Shown: positions 19,898-31,399 of the stretch, piece by piece
How positions within the stretch are numbered: the first letter of the stretch is position 1
How the letters are laid out: each line of letters begins with the position of its first letter
Assembly: GCA_037954665.1 (NCBI GenBank)
Contig: JBBMOL010000132.1
Span: forward strand, 744,001-808,000
Direction: 5' to 3'
Origin: Laguncularia racemosa
Lineage: Eukaryota; Streptophyta; Magnoliopsida; Myrtales; Combretaceae
Length of the DNA stretch: 64,000 bases
The notes under the pieces: model-generated
The model's input: only the letters and a program-made list of their open reading frames with translations
Databases searched by the model: none
What the model was told of the DNA's origin: nothing
Translations under genes and position numbers: made by a program

Positions 19898-22800
19898 ATC
19901 TCCTACCATCGAACATCAGGGACATTTCGCGCAGGTAGAAAATAAAAACGCTGATATCGTCTCTGACGCTGCTGGGTCAGTTGTTGGAGGCGATATCCTT
20001 GACCACGAAATAATACAAGAAAATTGGCAAAAACATGAACAAAGCGGAATTTCAATTGACGAGCTAGTGGAGACAGTAAATCTAGGAAGCATTGAAAAAC
20101 CTAAAAACCTCAAGATCGGGACCAGTTTAAGTGCCGAGCAAAAACATGAGATGACCGAGCTGTTAACTAAATATACAGATGTGTTCGCTTGGTCATATGG
20201 TGACATGCCAGGATTAGACCAATCAATAGTGGTTCATAGGCTTCCCACAAGGGAAGATGTCAAACCTAAAAAACATAAATTGAGAAAATTTAGGCCTGAC
20301 ATCTTACTAAAGATCAAGGAAGAAGTTAAGAAACTGCTAGAAGTAGGGTTCATCGAAGTGTCCGATTACCCAGAATGGGTAGCGAATATAGTCTCTGTTA
20401 TGAAAAAGAATGGAAAAGTACGCGTATGCGTAGACTTTCGGAACTTAAACCAAGCTACGCCAAAGGATAACTTTCCCCTACCTCACATTGATGTTCTAGT
20501 GGACAACACTGTAGGAAACCATCTTTTCTCATTTATGGACGGTTTCTTAAGATATAATCAGATAAAAATGGCTGAAGAAGATAAAACCAAAACGACTTTC
20601 ATCATAACGTGGGGAACTTTTTGTTACAAAGTTATGCCCTTTGGTTTGAAAAACGCCGGGGCAACGTATCAGAGAGCCATGGTCGCGATACTTCATGACA
20701 TGATGCATCGAGAAGTCGAAGTATATGTCGACGACATGATAGCCAAGTCTAAAGAAGAAGAAAGCCATATAGATATCCTGAGAAAATTCCAACTCAAGTT
20801 AAATCCGGATAAGTGTACTTTCGAGGTCATAACGGGCAAATTGTTAGGGTTTGTCATAAACCGGGAAGGCATTAAAATCGACCCTGACAAAGTAAAGTCT
20901 ATATTGGAGCTACCTTCCTTATGCACTGTCAAAGAAGTAAGAAGTTTGCTAGGAAGGTTGAATTACATAGCTCATTTCATCTCACAGCTCACAAATAAGT
21001 GCCAGCCACTATTCCGTCTGTTGAAAAAGAATGCCACGGTAGAATGGGATAATGAATGTGAAGAAGCATTTAGGACGATCAAAGACTATCTCATAAAACC
21101 TCCACTCTTGATAGTCTTGAAGCAAGGGAAGCCCTTATTCTTATACCTCACGATACTCCCTGAATCCATGGGGTGCGTGTTGGGGCAAAAAGATGAAGAG
21201 GGATGAGAGCGTTCCATATATTACTTAAGCAAGAAATTCACAGACGGGGAACAGAGGTATTCAGAAGTAGAGAGGACCTGCTGTGCTCTAATTTGGGTTA
21301 TGCACCGATTGAGGCAGTATACCCTTTACTATCATATTGAACTGCTGACAAGACATGATCCCCTAAAGTACTTGGCAGAGAAACCTATTTTGATAGGGAG
21401 AATCTTCAAATGGCAAATTCTCTTATCGGAGTTTGATATCACATACATAAATCAAAACTCGATGAAAGGGCAATCTTTAACCGACCAATTGGCAGAACAC
21501 CCTGTCGAGGGAGATTCCCAAGAACTACAAGCCCAATTCCCTGACGAAAATATATTAACAGTGGAATGTATACCAATAGAAGACCGTGGGATAGAGCAGA
21601 ACCCTAAGTGGAAAATGTTCTTTGACGAAGTTGCCAACGTATTCGATTGTTGATATCCCCAGACGGCACACGATTCTCTGCAGCAACAAGACTCACATTT
21701 CCATATACCAATAATATCACGGAATATGAGGCACGCATCGTTGGCCTCAAAATGGCTTGCCAAACGGAAATCCGTGAATTAGAAGTATACGGAGATTCAT
21801 CATTGATCATACTACAGACAAAAGGGGAATACAAGACTAAAGACCCCAAATTGGTACCATACAATCAACATTTGATAGAGCTAATCGAAGAATTTGAGGC
21901 AATCACTTTCACATATGTCCCAAGAACTTAGAATCAGTTTGCAAATGCACTCGCTACACTAGCATCTATGATCCAGATAATAGGGAGAGCCGAAGTCCAA
22001 CCGATGAAAATAGACATTGAAAATCGGCCCGCCTACTGTTTAACAATTGAAAAAGCACAAGATGACAAGCCTTGGTATCACGACATCAAAACTTTTCTCC
22101 AAGAAAATAGATACCTTGAAATGGCTAACAAGAATGACCAAAGAACACTCAGAAGATTAGCAAGTCATTTCTTATTAAGTGGGTCTATACTTTACAAAAG
22201 ATCGTTTGATACCACTTTGCTAAGATTTGTGGATAAAAATGAAGCATGCGAACTGATGAAAGAAGTACATGAAGGGGTATGTGGACCTCATATGAACGGC
22301 TACATGTTGGCCCGAAAAATCATGAGGTTAGGATACTATTGGCTAACCATGGAATCAGATTGCATCAAATATGTCAAGCACTGTCATTTGTGTCAAGTGT
22401 ACGCAAACCGGATAAATGCTCTACCCAACGAGTTGCACTTATTGTCAACACCATGGCCTTTCTCCATGTGGGGAATCGACATAATAGGCCCAATCACTCC
22501 GACGGCATCCAATGGCCACAGGTTTATATTGGTAGCAATTGATTACTTCACCAAGTGGGTAGAAGCTTCATCACATGCCAATATCACAAAAGGGATAATA
22601 GTCCTCTTCTTGAAAAGGGACATAATAGCTCAATATGGAGTTCCTGGGTCCATCATCACCGACAACGGTACCAATCTGAATAACAAGTTGATGACAGGTT
22701 TATGTCAACAATTCCACATAAACCATAGAAATTCAACTCCCTACCGACCTCAAATGAACGGGGCAGTAGAAGCAGCTAACAAGAATATCAAAAAGATCAT

Positions 22801-23320
22801 CGAAAAAATAACAACTACTAACAAAGATTGGCACGAGATGTTACCGTTTGCTCTCGTGGCTTATAGGACTTCAATAAGAACATCTACTGGAGCTACCCCA
22901 TATTCGTTGGTATATGGTACCGAGGCAGTGCTACCAGTCGAGGTCGAAATACCATCATTCAGAATCTTGTCAGAAACTCAGTTAACTGAATCAGACTGGG
23001 TGAAGAAGAGACTTGATCAATTGAATCTGATTAATGAAAAAAGACTCACTGCACTATGTCATGGCCAGTGTTACCAACAAAGGATGGCCCGAGTATTTAA
23101 CAAGAAAATGAAGCCTCGATGCTTCAAAGAAGGAGATCTGGTGCTAAAGAAAGTTCTCCCGAATGCCCAAGACTCCATAGAAAAATTTACCCCAAATTAT
23201 GAGGGTCTGTATGTGGTAAAAAAGGTATTGTCAGGAGGAGCTCTGTTATTAACTCAAATGGATGGTCTAGAATTAAGAGACCCCATCAATGCAAATGCTG
23301 TTAAGATGTACTATCCTTAG
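19898..23320 (+). pseudogene. Ogre pol: reverse transcriptase, RNase H, integrase (near-intact with few breaks)
   Basis: Reverse transcriptase spans about 20067-21000: PEWVANIVSVMKKNGKVRVC, FPLPHIDVLVDN, PFGLKNAGATYQRAM and the catalytic YVDD at 20724-20735. Compared with relatives, about 7 residues are missing just before RKFQLKLNPDKC. RNase H follows, with TGA at 21204 (where Arg is expected), a frameshift with loss of a few codons near 21648, and TAG near 21929. Integrase runs from 21968 as one open frame of 450 codons. It has the zinc-binding His-His-Cys-Cys (HEGVCGPH, CHLC) and the catalytic D, D, E in WGIDIIG, ITDNGTNLNN and NGAVEAANKN, then a basic C-terminal domain ending at TAG 23318. 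Nearest relatives are Ogre/Tat polyproteins. Confidence 0.93.
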
Positions 23321-25034
23321 GCAAGAGAATTGAAATTTTGCCAATGTTTATGAAAGCCAATATTCAATACAAATTTCGTTGAGTCTAGTTTTCATTTTTT
23401 ACAAGCAAAGTTAATGTCTCTAAATGGTCGATAATTCCAACCAATTCTCATTACAACAAACATTCATAAACACATTACCCATCACTTCACCAATGAATGA
23501 TAAACACTAAAATGATAATGAATCTCAATAAATTTTGTGATATAATTCTATCTATTTTTTAGCATTAAAACCTAGTGCATTAGTAGGATAACACTTCCGT
23601 CAAAAGAGCCATGCGCATAAGAAAGGAAGCACATCAAGATCTTTAATCCCGTGTCAAAGTAAGAGTAAGCGAAGCAGGAGCAAACCAGCACGAAGGTTCG
23701 GTTGTTTGGTTGCTATCCACGATAAATTGGCAAACATATAAATAACTATCATCCACATATCATGAAAACATCAAATCATTTAGCTTAGTCAGTAGAAACA
23801 TGTTCAAAAGCATAAGATTAGTCAGCCCACAATAAGGCACTTGTCTATACATCCCCTTGAAAAGGTTAGTCGGCCCATAATGGGGCACTTTCTTAGATAT
23901 CCTCTCTTAAGGTCAGCCCATAAGGGTAACTTTCGAGACATTTTGTCATAAGTTAGTCAGCCCATAGAGGGGCACTGTCCTAAACTTCATCTCTCAGGGT
24001 TAGCCCATAGGGGTACCTTTTCGAGACATATTGTTATAGGTTAGTCAGCCCACATTGGGGCACTCGCCTAAACATCTTCTCTTAGGGTCAGCCCACAAGG
24101 GCACCTTTTTGAGACGTTTCTCCATGCCATAGGTTAGTCAGCCTACAATGGGGCACTTTCCTAAATATCTCGTCTCAAGGTCAGCCTGTAGGGGCACCTT
24201 TCGAGACATTTCTTCCCCAGGGTTGTGAGTCTAAGAAGACACTTCCCGCTATAGGTTAGTCAGCCCACAATCGGGCACTTTCCCAAACACACCTTTAGAA
24301 ATGTCAGCCCATAGGGGCACCTTTTGAGGCATGTCCTCTCGCTATAGGTCAATTAGCCCGCGAAGGGGCACTTTCTTAGACACCTTTTCCTAAAGTTAGC
24401 TCAACAGAGCACTTTCAAATCCATCGATTAGTTAGCTTAGAGGAGCACTTTTCGAATCCATCGATTAGTTAGCTTAGAGGAGCACTTTTCGAATCTATCG
24501 ATTAGTTAGCTCAGATAAGCACTTTTCGATTCTATCAATTAGCCAGCTCATAGGAGCACTTTTCAAAATTGCAGATAATTGATTAGTAAGCTCGTAAGAG
24601 CACTCTTCGAAGGTATTTTTTCCAAACAGTCGCTAGTCTATGTTAGACGCTTCTGTTGACAGGTGGCTAGCTCATAAGAGCGCTTCCTAAGACAATCTTC
24701 TCTTCAAGGTTGCTAATCCGATAAGACGCTTCCTATCATCAGGTATTCCACTTACAATAACACACTCCTAAATAATTCTTGAGATTGTTCCTATCGCCAA
24801 TTAATCAGCCCATAGAGCACTTTTTGGGATAATATATTATTCTAGATTGTTAGGACCATTTCCTAAGCAATACCAACCATCACAAAATACTTGTGGGATT
24901 ATTAGCTCATGGAGCATTTTCTTACTAGTGATCCAATTCCAGATAACCAGCCAAACCAAGGCGTTGTCCATTCAATTAAGAGGCCAAAAATGACGTCTTT
25001 CTTGTCTTTGTAGTTAAGTTTTTCAAACTTTACT
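23321..25034 (+). other. Ogre 3' UTR
   Basis: Non-coding sequence between pol and the polypurine tract. Most of it (23821-24640) is a tandem array, listed separately. The remainder repeats fragments of the same GCACTTTTC and CAGCCC words in looser form up to about 24960. Confidence 0.8.
23821..24640 (+). repeat. Two-tier tandem repeat in the Ogre 3' UTR
   Basis: From 23821 to about 24395, units alternate between a 45-47 bp form (GTTAGTCAGCCCACAATGGG, GCACTTTCCTAAA) and a 40-45 bp form (GTCAGCCCATAGGGGCACC, TTTCGAGACAT), giving a higher-order period of roughly 87 bp. From 24395 the array changes to a simpler 37 bp unit (GTTAGCTTAGAGGAGCAC, TTTTCGAATCTATCGATTA), with unit starts at about 24395, 24432, 24469 and 24506, then decays. 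The shared core GTYAGCYCAnAGGnGCACTTT links both forms. Hypervariable 3' UTR tandem repeats are known in Tat/Ogre elements and can seed satellites. Confidence 0.85.
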
Positions 25035-25035
25035 A

Positions 25036-25048
25036 CAAAGAGGGGCAG
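25036..25048 (+). other. Polypurine tract
   Basis: ACAAAGAGGGGCA immediately before the 3' LTR (TGTAAAC from 25050), the expected primer for plus-strand DNA synthesis. Confidence 0.75.
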
Positions 25049-25049
25049 T

Positions 25050-27073
25050 TGTAAACACCCCATTTTTGCCCCTAATGATCAATAATAATCAACCATAATC
25101 AATTACCATTTTTTCCAATTTTTTCTCTAATTTAGCAAAAATAGGAAAAATATTCAAAAAATAAAATAAATAGGAAAAAGACATCAATTTTGGAAAATAA
25201 TTGCAGAAATGGCAATAAAAAGGATTAAACAATTTTTACAAATTTCAAAAAATACAAAAATAATAAAAAATTGCATCGCATATATACAATTTGTGTAAAA
25301 TAAAAAAACCGAGATCTGGGCCAGCTTAGCTGGCTCGTATGTGTGCTTGGAACGTGTGAGAGAGCCTGAGGTCTCGAGTTCGAATCCACCCCCCCCCCCC
25401 GGCGTGCGCTTAGAAATTTTTTCTTTCATTTCCCCTAGAGCCGCCATGTAGCAGCATGCGATTGGCCGAGAGAAGACACATGCCTCGCACATGATCGTCT
25501 TCTTCCTCGAGCTCAGCCGGAGAAAAATCCGGCAGAAGTCCGACGAGGCCAAAAATGCTGGATTTCTTCAAATCTTTTTGGATTTCAATCAATCTAAAAC
25601 AGAATTATCCAGATAAATCACAAGATTACAACGAATCGACATCAAATATGTTGGATGAAATCAAATCTAAAAAACGGAAAAAATTCGGATTTATCCAAAT
25701 CAAGGATTTGAGCTTATTTGGAAGGGTTTTCGATCGCCTATAAATAGAGGATGAAGTGGAGAGGCAGAAGCACGGATCAAAAGTGAGAAAAAGAGAGAAA
25801 AAAGAGAGAATCGAAGCCTCACCGGAGTTCTTCACCCGCGACCACCGATCAAGTGTCGAGCAGCCACCAGGAGGCGTTTCTAAAGCAAACCACAACCACA
25901 ATTGAGTTCCTCACCCCCGAAAACCTATGAATTGACACCTCAACCACTTCAATAGGCCGCCAGAACACCGTCAACAAGCATCTCCAGCCGCCGTGTCCGA
26001 TCGACCCGACACGACCCGTGCACCGACCCGGATCCAGGTAAGTCGGATTTTTTGATTTTTTTTATTTTATTTATTTGGAATTTACTTATTTACTTATTTG
26101 TAGTTCAATAAATAGAAAAAATGTTAGAAATTAGAATTTTTTTTTTTAGGATTTAATTTAGGATGAATGATAAAAATAGAAATAATAATTATAATCATAA
26201 ATAATAAAAATGTAAAACTTTATAAAGAAAATGATAAAAACATTAGAAAAGGAGAATAATAAAAATCTAGATTCTATAATATGATAAAGAATAATGTAGG
26301 AGAAAATTCTTTAATAAAAAATTATGAAAAATAATAAAAATTATAAAAAAATAAAAAATTAATAAAAAATCAATAAAATTTTATAATAGTAGAAGTGAGT
26401 CGAAAATAGAAAAATGGAATTTTTATCACTTAGAAAAATTATTTTCTTAAATAAATCCAAAATTGGTTTTTCCTTAAAATACCATTTTCAAAAATCAAAT
26501 TATTAAGCCTAGGCTTAGATTTTTTTAGAAAAATCCTAAAATGGTAAAAACATAAATCAAAGGAAATTTCACAATTAAAATTTACCAACACATTAAAATT
26601 TTCAGGAAAAGCGAACTACGGCTTGTTTGATCTTGAATAGCAGGTACATAAGCACCCATTTGGGGCAACCCTTAAAAAGAATAAAAAAATCATTTTCTTA
26701 GAATAATTCACTCAAAAACACAATAAAAGACAGCAAAAAGATAAAATAAAAGACATTTCTGAATAGAGTAAATTTTAGGAGATTAGGGTGGTAACCTTAT
26801 GGTTTTAATAGGTTAGCCTCCGAACTTAGAAACTCTGGTTTTCCCCTTTTCTCTTTTCACAAAAAATGAGAAGAGGAAATCACGATAACTAGTGGTCTAA
26901 ATTAGAATTAATCTACTCAATTAATCCTAATTCAATTTTTCCCAACAACAGTTGGGTGGCGACTCTAAAACAAAACGAAATTCCTAACTCAAGTCGAGAA
27001 TCTACATTAGATGAGCATAGGGTCTAGTATAGATCGGATTAGGAATGGGAAAAATAAAAAATTAGACTCGACA
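25050..27073 (+). repeat. 3' LTR of the Ogre element
   Basis: Same order of parts as the 5' LTR: tRNA-like module 25318-25387, TATA box 25739-25746, donor CAG|GTAAGT near 26037 and end ACTCGACA at 27073. It is about 23 bp shorter overall through several small indels, among them loss of a repeated CGACCC stretch before 26030 and a shorter TTATT tract after it. It is followed not by host DNA but by another primer site and leader. Confidence 0.9.
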
Positions 27074-27440
27074 GGATGGTGACTCCACTGGGGACCAACA
27101 TTCTCTAGTAGGCTAGCCACCTGGATCTCCTTAAATTACTCTTTTCTGAGAAATGTTTTTTAATTTGTTATATTATTGCTAACCTTTCAGGGATTTAGCT
27201 AAAGGTTAGAATTCAGCTATTTACTTAGGTTATTGAGTTTGCATGCATACAATTGTGTGAGTAGATATGGTCAAACCCGGGCCGTTTTAGAACCCTAAGA
27301 CGGGGGGTCATTGTGTAGGTTTCGGACGAAGTGATATGATCACTGTTCAGGACTGATTAGGCTACCCCACCCAATGCTTCGATATGGCCTGAGATCCATT
27401 TCTCCGATAATGCTTTGATATGGCCTGAAAATCATCATTT
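27074..27440 (+). mobile_element. Second Ogre leader fragment after the 3' LTR
   Basis: GGATGGTGACTCCACTGGGG and the following 340 bases match 14511-14857 closely, so the 3' LTR also serves as the 5' LTR of a second, truncated Ogre copy. The match ends at about 27414. Its last part is duplicated locally with a 37 bp period (AATGCTTCGATATGGCCTGA at 27372, AATGCTTTGATATGGCCTGA at 27409). Sequence after 27440 is not Ogre leader. Confidence 0.8.
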
Positions 27441-27649
27441 GAGAGACTAGGCTAATGAAATTAACGGGTGCTCCTAATGATATTCTCGGCCGTGAAGTGA
27501 GTAACAAGACAATAGTGTTTCACAACATAATGGGAATGTGCTACCAGATCCGAATAGAGCCCCTAACCGAAGGGGTGAGTAGCATAATAATAAGAATGAT
27601 AATTTTGAAGCACATTCTACAAGATCCTTGGTTGATCAATCTATTGACA

Positions 27650-28700
27650 ACATAGACAATATGATTAAACGTTTGAATGAACTTAAAGACAACAAGAAAT
27701 CTAATCTATGGGACATGTTCATGATTGGCAACTCTCTCTTTACATAGGAGATTTGAGACAAACAACTCCTTACCCACATTCGAATTCCCTAGTTAGAGTT
27801 ATATGATGGGACATCGGACACCATAAAGTACTTAAGTTATTATATACCTCCTTAGCGTCTCCAACACCATAGCTTGCAAGGCTTTCCTAGTAACACTTAA
27901 AAACAGCACGTATGTGGTTTCAAAACCCCAACTTGAATTCTATTTTTAGTTTTTGAAAGCTTACCATGTAATTCTACCAGCACTTTTTCGACGAGCAAGA
28001 TGCTTAAGTGAGACTCCTTGACTTTTAATCTCATTAGACAAAAGCAAGACAAGATTTAGAGACTATATCTCTAGGTTTAACTAAGCAACGCTCGAGATAC
28101 CTAACATTGATACGAGTGTAGCCTTCAATGTAGCAATCAATGGAGTATAAGACAAGTCCTAATTCTTCTACTCTTTAACATTGCGCAAGTTAAAAAAATT
28201 TTGAGACTGACTACATCACCTAAGAAAATGCTAAGCCGAATAGGAATCCTCTGACAAAAAGAAGAATGGTAAAGATCGACCTTTTGCAAAAGATAAACTC
28301 AATCATTGCAAATGTTAATGGGTTTACTCAAAATGGTAATGGTGACAAGAAACATGCCATCCCTTTCTGTGAGCAACATGCCCCCTTAATATGTCTCGGG
28401 CTTCCATCTTCATGAGGATATGAGACAAGGGTATTATTACTTGTCCTAACAAGATGAGGAATAATCCCTCTAGAAGAAACTTTGACAAAAATTGTGACTT
28501 TCACAAAGATAGGAGGACACAACTAAAAATTGCATGTAGTTGAAAAATGCCCTTAAAGACCTTAGTACATCAAGTTATCTATGGGAATATATCATAAAGA
28601 ACAATAAGCCTCTAGAGCGAGGAAGAAGAGATGAAAGGGAGGAAACTAGGCAAGAGTAAGAAGCTCGTCCTACTTAGGGTATAATCAATATGATAGTTAA
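27650..28700 (+). pseudogene. Gag remnant of the Retand-like element
   Basis: Translation with frame changes gives fragments typical of Tat gag: NSLFT-x-EI, LELYDGTSD-x-IKYLSYY near 27800-27840, and SLQGFPSNT near 27870 (relatives read AFPATLK). All are interrupted by stops, and no long frame survives. Confidence 0.6.
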
Positions 28701-28789
28701 AGGGCTAGTTGCAAGGGACAATCCATCTCCCAAAGTAAGGCTTATGCCTAATCAAGAAGCTACCAAAATGTACTCAACACTTAGGCAAA

Positions 28790-29190
28790 GTGCCTTAGAG
28801 TGGATACCACAATTACCTTCTTAGATGACAACCTTGAAGGCATTATATTCCCCTATGACAATGCCCTTATAATTCAAGCTTGAATTATTGACTTTGATGT
28901 CCACAAAATCCTAATAACCAACGGCAACTCCATGGATATTATACACAAGAAAGTATACAATCAAATGAGAAATAAGGTCGAAGCAAAGCTTAAACCATAT
29001 GATAATGAGTTATTTAGTTATAATAATCAACCTATAAAGCTAGAAGGCATCATAACCCTCCTTGTAGAGCTCAAAGATTGACCCCACAAAACATATATCA
29101 TGGTTAATTTCCTCTTTTTTTTTTTATTGCATAGTCCCCTTATAATATCATTTTTGGACGCTCATCGCAAAATATAGTAGGAATGATAGC
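28790..29190 (+). pseudogene. Aspartic protease remnant of the Retand-like element
   Basis: The frame around 28870-29120 reads VHKILITNGNSMDIIHKKVY, which corresponds to the VRRILVDNGSSADILY-type active site, with the catalytic Asp changed (D-N-G-S to T-N-G-N). It continues with KLEGIITLLVELKD and YIMVNF, matching the end of the domain. Confidence 0.6.
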
Positions 29191-29499
29191 CTTCACAAAG
29201 CACTTGAAAGCCAAATTCATTACTCCTATAAGTGTCAATGTTTACAACATAGATCAACAAGCATTCATAAATTTGTATCTCTAGGCCTTCTCCTAGTGGG
29301 AGGTCCTCACAATAGAATTTACCCCTGAGAAAAAAAATCATGATCGAGAAGGGAACCTACAAAAGAGATGGATGAATTCAAATTAGCGAGTCACCTAAAC
29401 AAACTCCAAAGATAAACATAACAATCTTAGTTAAATTTTGTCGGTGATTGATTGCCTTCCTCCAAGCCATTGTAGATGTTTTTACATGGTCACTATTTG

Positions 29500-31200
29500 A
29501 CATACTTAATTCCACCTAAGGTGATCACACATAGGTTAAATGTTAACCACAACATGAAGGTGGTCAAACAAAAGAAAAGACATTTTGCACCCAAAAGATA
29601 GGCCGCCATTGAGGAAGAGGCTCAAAAACTCTTAAAAGTTGAGTTTATACAAGAGGAACCCCACCCAAACTAGCTAGCAAACTATATGTTAGTAAAGAAG
29701 TCCAATGGGAAGTGGTGAATATGCACTTATTACACCAACCTTAATAAAGCTTGTCTAAAGGATTGTTTTCCTTTCCCTCGAATTGATTAGCTAGTTGATT
29801 TAACCTCAGGCTACGCACTATTAAGTTTTATGGATGCCTTTTCGAGTTATAATCATATTTGGATGCATAAGCCCGACTAGGTCCATACCTCCTTCATCAT
29901 TAACTTTAGGATATATTGTTATAATATCATGCCCTTTAAACTAAAGAATGTTGTAAGGCAACATATTAAAGACTAGTGACAAAGATGCTCATGTACCAAA
30001 TTGGTTGCAATGTAGAAGTCTATGTCAATGATATGATTGTGAAGAGTAAAGAGCCTTAAGAGCACCTCACAAACCTAAAAGAGACATTCCATACACTTTG
30101 ACAGAACAACATGAAGTTGAACCCACATATGTGTGTCTTTAGCGTGACATTCGGGAAATTTCTCAGTTTTATGGTTACCTTGCAAGGAATTGAAGCCAAC
30201 CCTAAGAAGATTAGGGCAATTTTGAACATGCAACCTCCCAAGACGGTTAAAAAAGTTCAAAGATTGATGGGATGGATCATTATACTAAACAGGTTATTCT
30301 TGAAGTCGGTGAATAGTTATGCCCCTTTCTTTAAAGCCTTAAAGAGCCCAATAGATTTCAAGTTGATGGATGAGTGTCAAGAAGCCTTTGATGAGCTAAA
30401 GTGCTTCCCTACAACACCTCCAGTCTTGTCTAAACCCATTATAGGAGAAGAGCTTTACCTTTGTCTCTTTGTTACTAGCCAAGCTCTCTCCTTGTATTTG
30501 TTTCAGTAAAGGGTCAAAAGCATCGATTAATGTACTATGTAAGCTACATATTATAGGGCTTAGAAGTCAAATACTCTAGGGTAAAGGAATTTTCCTATGC
30601 TCATTTTTGCACGAAAAGTTGTGCCTCTACTTTGAGGCTTATCTAATAGTGTCCTTCCTTGGTCAACCCTTAAGGTAAATCCTCCATAAGTCAAATCTGT
30701 TGGGCAAAATTGTCTACTGTGCCTTAGAACTTAGTGCATATAGGGTCTAGTATTGATCGTGCAAAGCCATCAAAGTGCAAGTGTTAGCCAAATTTATAGT
30801 TAAATTAACAATAGGGGATGAAATGCCCACCAAAGATTATGGAAAGCCCACATAGGCCCTCTATGTTGACAACTTGTCTACTAAAGGAGGGAGTGGAGCA
30901 AGACTTATATTGTGTGGTCCTCATAGTATTAAAATTCAATATGCTCTACTAGTAATAACAAAGTAAAATATGAGACTCTCATTACTGGATTGAAATTGGT
31001 AAAAGGAATGAGAGCGAAAAAAGTTATGAATTTTTCAGATTCACAGCTTATAGTCCAATAGGTCAACGAGTAATACACTGTCAAAGATGAAGGGATGATT
31101 AAATACTTTAAGGTTGTTAAATCCTTATGTTCTAGCTTTTCATCATAGAGCATTACGAATATTCCTTAAGCTTAGAACTCCAAAGTGAATGGTTTGTCTA
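29500..31200 (+). pseudogene. Reverse transcriptase and RNase H remnant of the Retand-like element
   Basis: Fragments include AAIEEEAQKLLKVEFIQE (29600), LVKKSNGKW (29690), FPFPRID (29770) and FMDAFSSYN (29830); the YVDD site is changed to a V-N-D-M context near 30025. A 132-codon open stretch at 30111-30509 has KLNPHMCVFSVTFGKFLSFM, GIEANPKKIRAILNM, PKTVKKVQRLMG and ECQEAFDELK, the thumb/connection region. RNase H words (ALYVDNLSTKGGSGARLIL) follow near 30860-30920. Stops break every other part. Confidence 0.8.
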
Positions 31201-31399
31201 AACTATCCTCAACATGCCTCTATGACTTAAACAATAAGGTATTTATAGAATTCCTTCTCAAGAAGAGTATTGATAGGTTTCGATAAGAATACCTTACCAA
31301 TGAGACCCAAGTTTCTCAAGAACTATGTTGAATGGACCGAATCATTGAATACTTAGTGAATTGAACTGTTTCTAATGAAAAGAGGAAGGTAAAAGCCTT

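Larger units (their letters stand above)
12464..27073 (+). mobile_element. Ogre-type (Ty3-gypsy, Tat lineage) LTR retrotransposon, full structure but defective
   Basis: A 14.6 kb element with LTRs of 2047 and 2024 bp, both starting TGTAAACACCCC and ending ACTCGACA. Order: LTR, tRNA-Arg primer site, ORF1, gag, protease, short intron, reverse transcriptase/RNase H, integrase, repeat-rich 3' UTR, polypurine tract, LTR. An extra ORF before gag, a tRNA-Arg primer, an intron before reverse transcriptase and large size are together diagnostic of Ogre elements. At least a dozen premature stops and several frameshifts make it non-autonomous. No 5 bp target duplication is found: GGTAT or GTATT precedes the 5' LTR, but the 3' LTR is followed by another copy of the leader. 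Confidence 0.9.

Noticed and set aside
23821..24640. CRISPR-like array (about 37 bp repeats)
   Set aside because: Repeats are directly adjacent with no unique spacers, diverge gradually, and lie in a plant retrotransposon 3' UTR.
27455..27655. 66-codon frame between the Ogre leader fragment and Retand-like gag
   Set aside because: No family match and within mosaic repeat DNA; could be chance. Origin left open.
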